Assembly (NCBI GenBank): GCA_013298075.1
Contig: JAAFJG010000001.1
Span: forward strand, 62,001 to 126,000
DNA length: 64,000 bases
Direction: 5' to 3'
Origin: Cytophagales bacterium
GTDB taxonomy: Bacteria > Bacteroidota > Bacteroidia > Cytophagales > Microscillaceae
Position 1 is the first letter of the stretch, and every line of letters begins with the position of its first letter. The position numbers and the translations under genes are program-made. The notes beneath the pieces are model-generated. The model saw only the letters and a program-made list of their open reading frames with translations, ran no database searches and had not been told where the DNA came from. Shown piece by piece: positions 8,758-18,046 of this stretch.

Positions 8758-11187
8758 ATGAAATATCAAAATATCCAAGAACAAGAAATTAAAAATAAAA
8801 TAACCATAGATTATTTTAAAATATATGATTGTACCAAAATGATAGGAAATATAGATTTTTGTGTAACAATATTTAAAGACTCGAAAGAAGAGTCGGAACA
8901 AGAATCGCTTTTGTGGGCAGAGGCAAAAACAGGCGATTCAGATTTATCCAAATCTATCACACAACTTATTCTTACGATAGGAAAAGCAAGGACTTTTGAT
9001 AAATTTTTGCCACCAAATATGTTGGGTGCTTTTGATGGTGAAAAAATGGCTTTCGTTCCTTATAATGAAATCCACGATATTTTTTATGTCAATGATTTTA
9101 ATTGGAATGTTACGCCTTCTAAATATGACACCAAAGAATTTAAGTTGATTCATGAAAAAGTAAAAAGTAATATTGATGAAAAATCATTGCTTTTTTATTA
9201 TGAAAAAGATGATACAGAATTAAAGAATTTTATCAAAGACAATTTCAAAATAGGAAATTTTGGATTTACTAAAACTAAAATTGATAAAAATAATTTTATT
9301 ACGATTTATAATAAATGGCTACAAACCGTAAAACCAACCATAGTCATGAATTGGGATATGGCTAAAAAAAGTGGTATTATTGATGGCGATTTTTATTTAG
9401 CAGATTTATTATCTACTGAAAATGAAAGTTTGAAAGATAATTTATACGTATTACTCAAAAAAGACAAATATTATTTGGATAAAAAATTAAATGAGTTAGG
9501 AATATTTGATACTAAATATACAGGTTTTACAGATAAACAAAAAGCACATACACAATTTTGGAGTATATATGAACGTCCTCCCAAAGAAGAATATTGGGAT
9601 TATATTGTAGGTCGTAGAGATTTACTCGTGCCACAAGACGTGAGAGAGCGAAAAGGTAGTTTTTTTACACCACAAATTTGGGTAGAATTGTCGCAAAAAT
9701 ATCTGACTGATGTTTTGGGCGTAAATTGGCAAGATGAATATTATATCTGGGATTGTGCGGCAGGAACAGGAAATCTGCTCGCAGGTTTGACCAATAAAAA
9801 GAATATTTGGGCTTCTACTTTAGATAAGCAAGATGTAGATGTAATTCATGACCGTATTGAAAATGGTGCGAATCTTTGGAAAAATAATGTTTTTCAGTTT
9901 GATTTTTTGAATGACGATTTTACAAAACTTCCAAAAAATCTACAAGATATTATCAATAATCCTGAGAAACGTAAAAAATTAGTGGTTTATATTAATCCGC
10001 CTTATGCAGAGGTTACTAATGCAAAAACTCAGAGAGATACTGGGGAAAATAGGAATGGATTAGCAGATAGTAAAATAAATGAAAAATATCAAAATATTAT
10101 AGGTTTTGCAGCAAGAGAACTTTTTGCTCAGTTCTTATTTAGAATTTACATTGAAATACAAGGATGTAAAATCGCAAATTTTTCAACCTTGAAAAATTTG
10201 CAGTCGTCTAACTTTTCAAATTTTCGTAATACATTTAAAGCCAAACTTGAAAGAATATTTTTAGTCCCAGCTGATACATTTGACAACGTAAAAGGAAAAT
10301 TCCCAATTGGATTTTTCTTATGGAATACACAAGAAAAAGAAGATTTTAAAAAAATAGAAGCTGATGTTTATCAATATGATGGAATATTTTCAAATACAAA
10401 AACTATTTATTCTTATCAAGATAGTAAGTATGTTATTGAATGGTTAAGAAAATATTATGATAAAAAAGGTGAAAAAATTGCATATTTAAGAATGTTGGGA
10501 ACAGATATGCAACACAACAAAGATATTTTTATTTCAAATGATTTATCTGAAAATGATTTTAAAAAGCATCTTTACACAATAATTACGAAAAATAATTTAT
10601 ATCAAATGGTTATTTATAATACAGTTCGCCACGTTTTGAGAGCTACTTGGTTAAATGATCGAGACCAGTTTTTATACCCCAAAGACAGTTGGGAAAAAGA
10701 TATAGAATTTCAAAATAATTGTTTAACTTTTACGCTTTTTAGCAATAATATTCAATCTAAATTTGGTACAAATCATTGGATACCATTTACAGAAGACGAA
10801 GTAAATGCAAAAGAGGAATTTGAAAGTGATTTTATGGCTAAATATATAGCAGGAAAACTAAAAAATGGTACAGAAAATAAACCACTTATCAAAATAGAAA
10901 AAATAACTCGAAATATTCCTTTGGTATTTTCTCAAGATGCAAAAGAAGTTTTTGAAGCAGGAAAAAAACTTTGGACTTATTACCATAAACAACCAAATTG
11001 TAACGCAAATGCAAGTTTATATGATATACGTTCACATTTTCAGGGTAGAAATGAATCGGGAAAGATGAATCATAAAAGCGATGATAATGCGTATATGCAG
11101 TATATTAATGTGTTACGTGAAAAGTTAAAAGTTTTGGCAAAAAAAATAGAACCAAAAGTATATGAACATGGTTTTTTGTTGAGATAA
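8758..11187 (+). CDS. Type IIG-like restriction-modification protein, copy 1 (nuclease + N6-adenine methyltransferase + recognition domain)
   Basis: The protein has 809 residues. The N-terminal part holds a PD-(D/E)XK-like pattern: NIDFCVTIF, then LLWAEAKTG (D, then E-A-K), within the first ~65 residues. A methyltransferase core follows: GSFFTPQIWVELSQKYL at ~297, SAM-binding motif I WDCAAGTGNLL at ~330 and catalytic motif IV NPPYAE at ~412. Residues ~418-620 differ completely from the sister copies and are taken as the target-recognition domain. The C-terminus, from VRHVLRATWLNDRDQFLYP on, is conserved again. By family knowledge such fusions cut and methylate with one polypeptide. The next gene starts 1 bp after the stop. 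Confidence 0.82.
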   Translation: MKYQNIQEQEIKNKITIDYFKIYDCTKMIGNIDFCVTIFKDSKEESEQESLLWAEAKTGDSDLSKSITQLILTIGKARTFDKFLPPNMLGAFDGEKMAFVPYNEIHDIFYVNDFNWNVTPSKYDTKEFKLIHEKVKSNIDEKSLLFYYEKDDTELKNFIKDNFKIGNFGFTKTKIDKNNFITIYNKWLQTVKPTIVMNWDMAKKSGIIDGDFYLADLLSTENESLKDNLYVLLKKDKYYLDKKLNELGIFDTKYTGFTDKQKAHTQFWSIYERPPKEEYWDYIVGRRDLLVPQDVRERKGSFFTPQIWVELSQKYLTDVLGVNWQDEYYIWDCAAGTGNLLAGLTNKKNIWASTLDKQDVDVIHDRIENGANLWKNNVFQFDFLNDDFTKLPKNLQDIINNPEKRKKLVVYINPPYAEVTNAKTQRDTGENRNGLADSKINEKYQNIIGFAARELFAQFLFRIYIEIQGCKIANFSTLKNLQSSNFSNFRNTFKAKLERIFLVPADTFDNVKGKFPIGFFLWNTQEKEDFKKIEADVYQYDGIFSNTKTIYSYQDSKYVIEWLRKYYDKKGEKIAYLRMLGTDMQHNKDIFISNDLSENDFKKHLYTIITKNNLYQMVIYNTVRHVLRATWLNDRDQFLYPKDSWEKDIEFQNNCLTFTLFSNNIQSKFGTNHWIPFTEDEVNAKEEFESDFMAKYIAGKLKNGTENKPLIKIEKITRNIPLVFSQDAKEVFEAGKKLWTYYHKQPNCNANASLYDIRSHFQGRNESGKMNHKSDDNAYMQYINVLREKLKVLAKKIEPKVYEHGFLLR

Positions 11188-11188
11188 A

Positions 11189-12751
11189 ATGATGGATAAA
11201 ATAAAAAGAGAGAGAACTGGCAGTTTTTTTACACCACAAATTTGGGTAGAATTGTCGCAAAAATATCTGACTGATGTTTTGGGCGTAAATTGGCAAGATG
11301 AATATTATATCTGGGATTGTGCGGCGGGAACAGGAAATCTGCTTGCTGGTTTGACCAATAAAAAGAATATTTGGGCTTCTACCTTAGATAAGCAAGATGT
11401 AGATGTGATTCATGACCGTATTGAAAATGGTGCGAATCTTTGGAAAAATAATGTTTTTCAGTTTGATTTTTTGAATGACGATTTTACAAAACTTCCAAAA
11501 AATCTACAAGATATTATCAATAATCCTGAGAAACGTAAAAAATTAGTGGTTTATATTAATCCGCCTTATGCAGAGGCAACTGCTTCATCTACAATTACGG
11601 GAAGTAATAGACATAAATCTGGGCTTTCACAAAATATTACATATTCTAAATATATTTCTATTTTTGGAAGATCAATTAATGAAATTTTTATTCAATTTTT
11701 TGCTAAAATTTATTATGAAATCCCTGATTGTATAATTGCAGAGTTTTCAAAGTTAAAAATTTTGCAATCACAAAATTTTTATCATTTCCGAGAAAATTTT
11801 AAGGCTAAACTTGAAAAACTTTTTTTAGTTCCAGCTGATACATTTGATAATGTCAAAGGTCAGTTTTCCATAGGGTTTTTTATTTGGAATACCAATATAA
11901 AGGAAAAATTTATAGAAATTCAAGCAGATGTTTTCAATAGCAACGCTAAATATAGTGGTAAGAAGAAAATAACAAATGTTGAAAAAAATAAAGTAATTCT
12001 AAATTGGATGCAAAAATATTATGATAAATCTAATGAAAGGTTGGCTTACATGGTTAGAGGTGCATCTGATTTTCAAAACAGTAAAATAGTATTTATAACT
12101 AATGGAGCTTCTGTAGCAGTAATTGAACACAGCCAAACGCATAATATAACTAAAAATAATCTAACTGAATGTTCTATCTTTTTTGCAGTTCGACACGTTT
12201 TAGAAGCCACTTGGTTAAATGACCGTGACCAATTTTTATATCCAAAAGACACTTGGAAAAAAGATATAGAATTTCAAAATAATTGTTTAACTTTTACACT
12301 TTTTAGCAATAATATTCAATCTAAATTTGGTACAAATCATTGGATACCATTTACAGAAGATGAAGTAAATGCAAAAGAGGAATTTGAAAGTGATTTTATG
12401 GCTAAATATATAGCGGGAAAACTAAAAAATGATACAGAAAATAAACCACTTATCAAAACAGAAAAGGTAATTAGAAATACGCCTTTAGTATTTTCAAAAG
12501 AAGCAAAAGATGTTTTTGAAGCAGGTAAAAATCTTTGGACTTACTACCATAAACAGCCAAAATGTAACGCAAACGCAAGTTTATATGATATACGTTCGCA
12601 TTTTCAAGGTAGAAATGAATCGGGAAAAATGAATCACAAAAGCGCGGATAGTGCGTATATGCAATACATAAATATACTACGTGAAAAATTAAAAGTTTTA
12701 GCAAAAAAAATAGAACCAAAAGTATATGAACATGGTTTTTTGTTGGAGTAA
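11189..12751 (+). CDS. Type IIG-like paralogue, copy 2, lacking the nuclease part (methyltransferase + recognition domain only)
   Basis: The 520-residue product starts with MMDKIKRERTGSFFTPQIW, so it joins the family exactly at the RERKGSFF position of copies 1 and 3. The whole N-terminal ~295 residues, including the putative PD-(D/E)XK site, are absent. Motif I (DCAAGTGNLL) and motif IV (NPPYAE, ~residue 122) are intact, so methylation should be possible. Its variable segment (about residues 128-332) is different from both sisters. The C-terminus matches copy 1 up to GKLKN and copy 3 from DTENKPLIKTEKV onward. It has no promoter of its own and begins 1 bp after the copy 1 stop, so it is probably translated by coupling. 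It may be a modification-only enzyme or a donor of recognition-domain sequence. Confidence 0.78.
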   Translation: MMDKIKRERTGSFFTPQIWVELSQKYLTDVLGVNWQDEYYIWDCAAGTGNLLAGLTNKKNIWASTLDKQDVDVIHDRIENGANLWKNNVFQFDFLNDDFTKLPKNLQDIINNPEKRKKLVVYINPPYAEATASSTITGSNRHKSGLSQNITYSKYISIFGRSINEIFIQFFAKIYYEIPDCIIAEFSKLKILQSQNFYHFRENFKAKLEKLFLVPADTFDNVKGQFSIGFFIWNTNIKEKFIEIQADVFNSNAKYSGKKKITNVEKNKVILNWMQKYYDKSNERLAYMVRGASDFQNSKIVFITNGASVAVIEHSQTHNITKNNLTECSIFFAVRHVLEATWLNDRDQFLYPKDTWKKDIEFQNNCLTFTLFSNNIQSKFGTNHWIPFTEDEVNAKEEFESDFMAKYIAGKLKNDTENKPLIKTEKVIRNTPLVFSKEAKDVFEAGKNLWTYYHKQPKCNANASLYDIRSHFQGRNESGKMNHKSADSAYMQYINILREKLKVLAKKIEPKVYEHGFLLE

Positions 12752-12828
12752 ACAAAAGTAGCAATCCCAATTGGATTAAATATAAATTAAAGTATTACTT
12801 AAACTATAAAAATTAATTGAAAAAAATA

Positions 12829-12860
12829 TTTGTTTTTTTTAAACAAAAAAAGTAATTTTG
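12829..12860 (+). promoter_or_regulatory. Bacteroidetes-type promoter of type IIG copy 3
   Basis: TTTG (12829-12832), 20 bp, TAATTTTG (12853-12860), identical to the promoter of copy 1 together with the flanking sequence. Because the -7 box overlaps the TTG at 12858, that TTG cannot be the start, and the ATG at 12918 is used. Confidence 0.75.
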
Positions 12861-12917
12861 TTGGAAAATCATAAAAAAAACATAGAAAAAAATCACAAAA
12901 ACATAAAAAATCGACAA

Positions 12918-15344
12918 ATGAAATATCAAAATATCCAAGAACAAGAAATTAAAAATAAAATAACCATAGATTATTTTAAAATATATGATTGTACCAAAAT
13001 GATAGGAAATATAGATTTTTGTGTAACAATATTTCAAGAATCTCAAGACATTTCGGAACAGGAATCTCTTTTATGGGCGGAAGCAAAAACAGGAAACTCG
13101 GATTTGTCCAAATCTATCACACAACTTATCCTTACGATTGGCAAAGCAAGAACTTTTGATAAATTTTTGCCACCAAATATGTTGGGTGCTTTTGATGGTG
13201 AAAAAATGGCTTTTGTGCCTTATAACGAAATTCACGATATTTTTTATATCAATGATTTTAATTGGAATGTTACGCCTTCTAAATATGACACCAAAGAATT
13301 TAAGTTGATTCATGAAAAAGTAAAAAGTAATATTGATGAAAAAGCATTGCTTTTTTATTATGAAAAAGACGATACAGAATTAAAGAATTTTATCAAAGAC
13401 AATTTCAAAATAGGAAATTTTGGATTTACTAAAACTAAAATTGACAAAAATAATTTTATTACAATTTATAATAAATGGCTGCAAACCGTAAAACCAACCA
13501 TAGTCATGAATTGGGATATGGCTAAAAAAAGTGGTATTATTGATGGTGATTTTTATTTGGCTGATTTGCTCTCCTCTGAAAATCGAAGTTTGAAAGATAG
13601 TTTGTATGTATTACTCAAAAAAGACGAGTATCAATTAGATAGAAAATTAAACGAGTTAGGAATATTTGATAATAAATCTACAGGTTTTACGGATAAACAA
13701 AAAGCACATACATTATTTTGGAGTAAATATGAACGCCCTCCGAAAGAGGAATATTGGGATTATATTGTGGGGCGTAGAGATTTGCTCGTGCCGCAAGATA
13801 TAAGAGAGCGAAAAGGTAGTTTTTTTACACCACAAATTTGGGTAGAACTTTCTCAAAAATACCTCACTGATACTTTGGGCGAAAATTGGCAAGATGAATA
13901 TTATATCTGGGATTGTGCGGCGGGAACAGGAAATTTACTTGCTGGTTTGACCAATAAAAAGAATATTTGGGCTTCTACATTAGATAAACAAGATGTAGAT
14001 GTGATTCATGACCGTATTGAAAATGGTGCGAATCTTTGGAAAAATAATGTTTTTCAGTTTGATTTTTTGAATGATAGTTTTGATAAATTACCCAAAGAAT
14101 TACAAGATATTATCAAAAGTCCAAAAAAATGCGAAAAGTTAGTGGTTTATATCAATCCACCTTATGCAGAGGCAGGTTCTTCAAAAGCAATTATAGGAAC
14201 AAGTGAACGTAAAGCTGGCGTTACTACTCAATTTAAAATTAATGATTACTTCAAATCTAAAATAGGTAATGCATCAAATGAAATTTTTGCTCTTTTTATG
14301 GCAAATATTTACGAGAAAATTCCTAATTGTAAATTAGCACAATTTTCAAAATTAAAATTTATCAACGGTTTAAATTTTAAAAAATTTAAAAATTTCTTCT
14401 TAGCTGATTATCTTGGTGGTTTTATAGTGCCTGCTGAAACTTTTGATAATGTAACAGGGAAATTTCCTATTGGCTTTACTATCTGGAATACGTCTATTAA
14501 ATCAAAAATAAATAAAATTTCTACAGATATTATCCATGGAAAAGGAAGTCATTCAGGAACTAAAATTTTTTATGCAGACTTATCTCAAAGTATAAACAAA
14601 TGGATAAAAACTTTTGATGATAAAAACAGAGAGGGAATAGGTTTTATGAGTAATTCAGCACCAGACTTTCAACAAAATAATTATTTATACCTACAAATGA
14701 ATAAAGGTGTCGAACACGTTAATTTTTATAATTTCACACAAAATAATATAATAGAAGGTTTAATATATTTTGCAGTTCGCCATTGTATATCTGCCACTTG
14801 GTTAAACGACCGAGACCAGTTTTTATATCCAAAAGACACTTGGGAAAATGATACAGAATTTCAAAATGATTGTTTTATTTATGGTTTATTTCATGGTCAA
14901 AATCGTATTTCAAATAAATACGGCATCAATAATTGGATACCTTTTATTGAATCAGAAGTAGGTGCAAAAAATAAGTTTGAAAGTAAATTTATGGCTCATT
15001 TTATTGCGGGAAAACTAAAAAATGATACAGAAAATAAACCACTTATCAAAACAGAAAAGGTAATTAGAAATACGCCTTTGGTATTTTCAAAAGAAGCAAA
15101 AGAAGTTTTTGAGGCAGGAAAAAATCTTTGGACTTATTACCATAAACAACCAAAATGTAACGCAAACGCAAGTTTATATGATATACGTTCATATTTTCAA
15201 GGTAGAAATGAATCGGGAAAAATGAATCACAAAAGCGCGGATAGTGCGTATATGCAATACATAAATATACTACGTGAAAAATTAAAAGTTTTGGCAAAAA
15301 AAATAGAACCAAAAGTATATGAACACGGTTTTTTATTGAAATAG
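12918..15344 (+). CDS. Type IIG-like restriction-modification protein, copy 3
   Basis: The 808-residue protein has the same order as copy 1: nuclease-like N-terminus with IDFC and WAEAK, GSFFTPQIWVELSQKYL, motif I DCAAGTGNLL near 330, NPPYAE near 412, a unique variable segment ~418-618, then VRHCISATWLNDRDQFLYP and the shared C-terminus. The start is set at the ATG that gives the same MKYQNIQEQEIK start as copy 1; a TTG 60 bp upstream would overlap the promoter. It has its own promoter, so it can be expressed independently of copies 1 and 2. The segment after the recognition domain (NDCFIYGLFHGQNR) differs from the other two copies, while the last ~110 residues are nearly the same as in copy 2. 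Confidence 0.82.
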   Translation: MKYQNIQEQEIKNKITIDYFKIYDCTKMIGNIDFCVTIFQESQDISEQESLLWAEAKTGNSDLSKSITQLILTIGKARTFDKFLPPNMLGAFDGEKMAFVPYNEIHDIFYINDFNWNVTPSKYDTKEFKLIHEKVKSNIDEKALLFYYEKDDTELKNFIKDNFKIGNFGFTKTKIDKNNFITIYNKWLQTVKPTIVMNWDMAKKSGIIDGDFYLADLLSSENRSLKDSLYVLLKKDEYQLDRKLNELGIFDNKSTGFTDKQKAHTLFWSKYERPPKEEYWDYIVGRRDLLVPQDIRERKGSFFTPQIWVELSQKYLTDTLGENWQDEYYIWDCAAGTGNLLAGLTNKKNIWASTLDKQDVDVIHDRIENGANLWKNNVFQFDFLNDSFDKLPKELQDIIKSPKKCEKLVVYINPPYAEAGSSKAIIGTSERKAGVTTQFKINDYFKSKIGNASNEIFALFMANIYEKIPNCKLAQFSKLKFINGLNFKKFKNFFLADYLGGFIVPAETFDNVTGKFPIGFTIWNTSIKSKINKISTDIIHGKGSHSGTKIFYADLSQSINKWIKTFDDKNREGIGFMSNSAPDFQQNNYLYLQMNKGVEHVNFYNFTQNNIIEGLIYFAVRHCISATWLNDRDQFLYPKDTWENDTEFQNDCFIYGLFHGQNRISNKYGINNWIPFIESEVGAKNKFESKFMAHFIAGKLKNDTENKPLIKTEKVIRNTPLVFSKEAKEVFEAGKNLWTYYHKQPKCNANASLYDIRSYFQGRNESGKMNHKSADSAYMQYINILREKLKVLAKKIEPKVYEHGFLLK

Positions 15345-15462
15345 ATAAAAGTAATAATATTATATTTTCGAAATGATTTGAATAGCAAGTAAAATATAAC
15401 TTTGATAATTTTTCTATTTAAAATAAAAAAATCATATCAAATAAATAAAAATCTGCATAAAT

Positions 15463-15494
15463 TTTGTAATTATTTAAAATAGTTTATATCTTTG
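15463..15494 (+). promoter_or_regulatory. Promoter of the SiaC-like gene
   Basis: TTTG (15463-15466), 20 bp, TATCTTTG (15487-15494), the Bacteroidetes consensus spacing. The start codon lies 50 bp further on. Confidence 0.7.
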
Positions 15495-15543
15495 AATATT
15501 ATTAAACTTATCAAAGAATAAAATCAAATAAAATATTAAAATA

Positions 15544-15933
15544 ATGGCTAAAATTGTTGAAAATTATTTTGTAAAAGGAGAAGAAGAAAAACCTACTATT
15601 AACTTTAATGCCCAAACAGGTATTTTAGAAATTGCTGATAGTTCATATCCTGAATATACAAATGATATTTATAACCCCGCAATGGAATGGTTGGAAAAAT
15701 ATATGGAAGAAGCAAATAGAAATATTACTTTTAACTTTCGCTTGGATTATTTTAATACAAGTACTTCTTTTCGTTTTCAACAACTTATCAATGTATTAAA
15801 CGAATACCACATCAAAAAAGGTGGAACTGTAATTATTAATTGGTATTATGAAGAAGGAGATATAGATATGAAAGAAAATGGAGAAGATTATGCAAAAGAT
15901 GCAAAAGTTCCATTTTATTTATTGACGTACTAA
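15544..15933 (+). CDS. SiaC-like (DUF1987) regulatory phosphoprotein
   Basis: The 129-residue protein matches the DUF1987/SiaC family in length and pattern: TINFNAQTGILEIADSSYPE near the start, then FRLDYFNTSTSFRFQQLI at about 65-82. By family knowledge, Pseudomonas SiaC is phosphorylated on a conserved threonine in this NTS region by SiaB, dephosphorylated by SiaA, and controls the diguanylate cyclase SiaD. The equivalent position here is around Thr72/Ser73. No siaA, siaB or cyclase gene is next to it, so the partners must be elsewhere. It has its own promoter and a bidirectional terminator, so it is monocistronic. Confidence 0.85.
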   Translation: MAKIVENYFVKGEEEKPTINFNAQTGILEIADSSYPEYTNDIYNPAMEWLEKYMEEANRNITFNFRLDYFNTSTSFRFQQLINVLNEYHIKKGGTVIINWYYEEGDIDMKENGEDYAKDAKVPFYLLTY

Positions 15934-15974
15934 TTTTTTTGAACATATAAAAATATTGATAGAAAAGAAAAAAT

Positions 15975-16013
15975 AACGTTTATAAAAGTCTTTTCAGAAC
16001 TTTTATAAACGTT
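15975..16013. terminator. Bidirectional terminator between the SiaC-like gene and acyl-CoA dehydrogenase gene
   Basis: Perfect 15-bp arms (AACGTTTATAAAAGT and its complement) with a 9-nt loop lie between two convergent genes. A/T-rich flanks lie on both sides. Confidence 0.8.
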
Positions 16014-16037
16014 AAAAATAAATAATAATTTATAAAA

Positions 16038-17846
16038 TTATACGAAAGATACCTTTTCACTTTCACAAGTCAATACTTCATCATCTAACAAACGAGTCGC
16101 TAAATAACTTGTTTTAGGTACTTCATACGCAAAAAAGAATTTCATTGTATGGATTTTACTTTCATAAAATTCTGTATCTTCTTCTGTCAAGCCGCCTTTT
16201 AATAATGCTTGTTGTGCGTGAATACCTTGCAATAACCATTGCCAAGCAATCGCAGTTGTGCCAAACATTTCCATATATAAAGTCGCATCAGATAAAAATC
16301 TTTCTGTTTCGCCTTTCATAGCAAAACCTACTAAATGTTGCGTAACTTTTTGCACTAATTGTGTTGTTTCTGTCAATTTTTGTGCATATTTTTTCAACGC
16401 ATCATAAGTGCTTGCTTCTTTGATAGTATTTTGAACTTCTTGGAAATACAACATAGCCGCTTTTCCGTTTTTCATCACAATATTTCTACCCAATAAAGCC
16501 TGAGATTGAATACCTGTAGTTCCTTCATAAATAGTTGTAATTCGAATATCGCGATACAATCTTTCTACACCAAAATCGGTACAATAACCACCACCACCAA
16601 ACACTTGCACACCTTGACTAACAGAATGTTGTCCTGCTTCGGTTGGATAAGTTTTTACGACAGGCGTTAAAAAATCTAATAATAATTGATATTTTTCTTT
16701 TTCTTCTCCTGCTTCTAATACGTGTGCTAAATCTGCATATTTTGAGGCTTGCATAATCAAAGAAATCGAGCCTTCTACGATAGATTTTTGGAATAAAAGC
16801 ATACGTTTTACGTCAGGGTGATTGATAATCAACGTTTGTGGCGTATTTGGGTCTTGTCCTTTGATAGTCAATTTTTGTCCTTGTGGTCTTTCATTTGCAT
16901 ATTGCAATGACGCATAATATACATTTGACGCAATGGCTGCTCCTGTAATTCCCACACCTATACGCGCCTCGTTCATCATTTGGAACATATAAGTCAAACC
17001 TTTGTGCGGTTCGCCTACCAAATAACCAACTGTATTATTGTTTGAGCCTGTTTCTAAATGAATAGCGGGAGTTCCTTTTTGTCCCATTTTATGAAAAATG
17101 CCGATTGTTTTTACGTCATTATCCACAAATTGTCCATTTTCAAGACGATTTTTAGGCACAACAAACAAAGAAATTCCTTTTGTACCTGCGGGCGCACCAT
17201 CTATGCGAGCCAAATATAAATGCACAATATTATCAGCAAATTGATGATCACCTGCTGAAATATAAATTTTATGTCCTTTAATTTTATAACTTCCATCTTC
17301 TTGTGGCGTAGCCGATGAAGTGATATAATGCAAAGAACTTCCGGCTTGTGGTTCGGTCAAACACATAGTTCCTTGCCATTTTCCACCATACATATTAGGC
17401 AAATAAGCGTCTTTTAATTCTTGTGAAGCAAAAGATGCAATTAAATTTGCTGCACCAGCGGTCAACCCTGTAAACATAGTGATACTATTGTTTGCGGCTG
17501 TCAAAACGAAACCTGTGGCAGTTTGCGACATCACAGGAAGTTGTGAACCGCCCATTTCTAATGAACCAGCTGCACCCAAAAGTCCAGACTCGCCCATTGC
17601 TTTCATATATTTTTCTACTGCGGGGTGAACAGTAACTTTTCCATCAGCAAATTCTGCTTGGTCTTTATCCATTCCTTCTGCTGATGGATAGGCGATAGTA
17701 TCTGCGATTTGTACGGCAGAATCAAAGACCATTTCTAAAGTTTCGTGGTCTAAGTGTGAAAAATGCGGATATTTTGTGATTTCAGATGCTTCGAATACTT
17801 CGCGCACTAAAAAGCGAAGATTACGTAAGCTATAGTACTTTGCCAT
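16038..17846 (-). CDS. Acyl-CoA dehydrogenase with C-terminal extension domain
   Basis: The 602-residue flavoenzyme should oxidise an acyl-CoA to the 2-enoyl-CoA using FAD. Family motifs are MCLTEPQAGSSL, NEARIGVGITGAAIASNVYYASLQYANERPQG (read in two parts), and QVFGGGGYCTDFGVERLYRD followed by ITTIYEGTTGIQSQALLGR. The length (about 600 rather than 380) and the tail after LLGR fit the long acyl-CoA dehydrogenase group with an extra C-terminal domain, to which 3-methylmercaptopropionyl-CoA dehydrogenases also belong; the substrate cannot be decided here. The start is the ATG at 17844-17846 (MAKYYSLRNLRFL). Monocistronic by its surroundings. Confidence 0.92.
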   Translation of the reverse strand: MAKYYSLRNLRFLVREVFEASEITKYPHFSHLDHETLEMVFDSAVQIADTIAYPSAEGMDKDQAEFADGKVTVHPAVEKYMKAMGESGLLGAAGSLEMGGSQLPVMSQTATGFVLTAANNSITMFTGLTAGAANLIASFASQELKDAYLPNMYGGKWQGTMCLTEPQAGSSLHYITSSATPQEDGSYKIKGHKIYISAGDHQFADNIVHLYLARIDGAPAGTKGISLFVVPKNRLENGQFVDNDVKTIGIFHKMGQKGTPAIHLETGSNNNTVGYLVGEPHKGLTYMFQMMNEARIGVGITGAAIASNVYYASLQYANERPQGQKLTIKGQDPNTPQTLIINHPDVKRMLLFQKSIVEGSISLIMQASKYADLAHVLEAGEEKEKYQLLLDFLTPVVKTYPTEAGQHSVSQGVQVFGGGGYCTDFGVERLYRDIRITTIYEGTTGIQSQALLGRNIVMKNGKAAMLYFQEVQNTIKEASTYDALKKYAQKLTETTQLVQKVTQHLVGFAMKGETERFLSDATLYMEMFGTTAIAWQWLLQGIHAQQALLKGGLTEEDTEFYESKIHTMKFFFAYEVPKTSYLATRLLDDEVLTCESEKVSFV

Positions 17847-18046
17847 ATTAATATATTTTTATTTTTTTGATTTTTTAACTACTAAATTTTGTTTTTAAAC
17901 TAATTTGATGTAAAAGTAAAAGCCTTTTTTGATATAAACAAATTTTTGATAAAAAATGTTATGCAAGCTGAGTACTTTTTTTTAATAACGTAAAAATAAT
18001 ACAATTTGTTCTTAAAATAGTGAAATATTTTTTTATTGAATACGTT

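Noticed and set aside
12858-12917. TTG-initiated N-terminal extension of type IIG copy 3
   Set aside because: The TTG overlaps the -7 promoter box, and the sister copy starts at the equivalent ATG (12918), so the extension is not translated.
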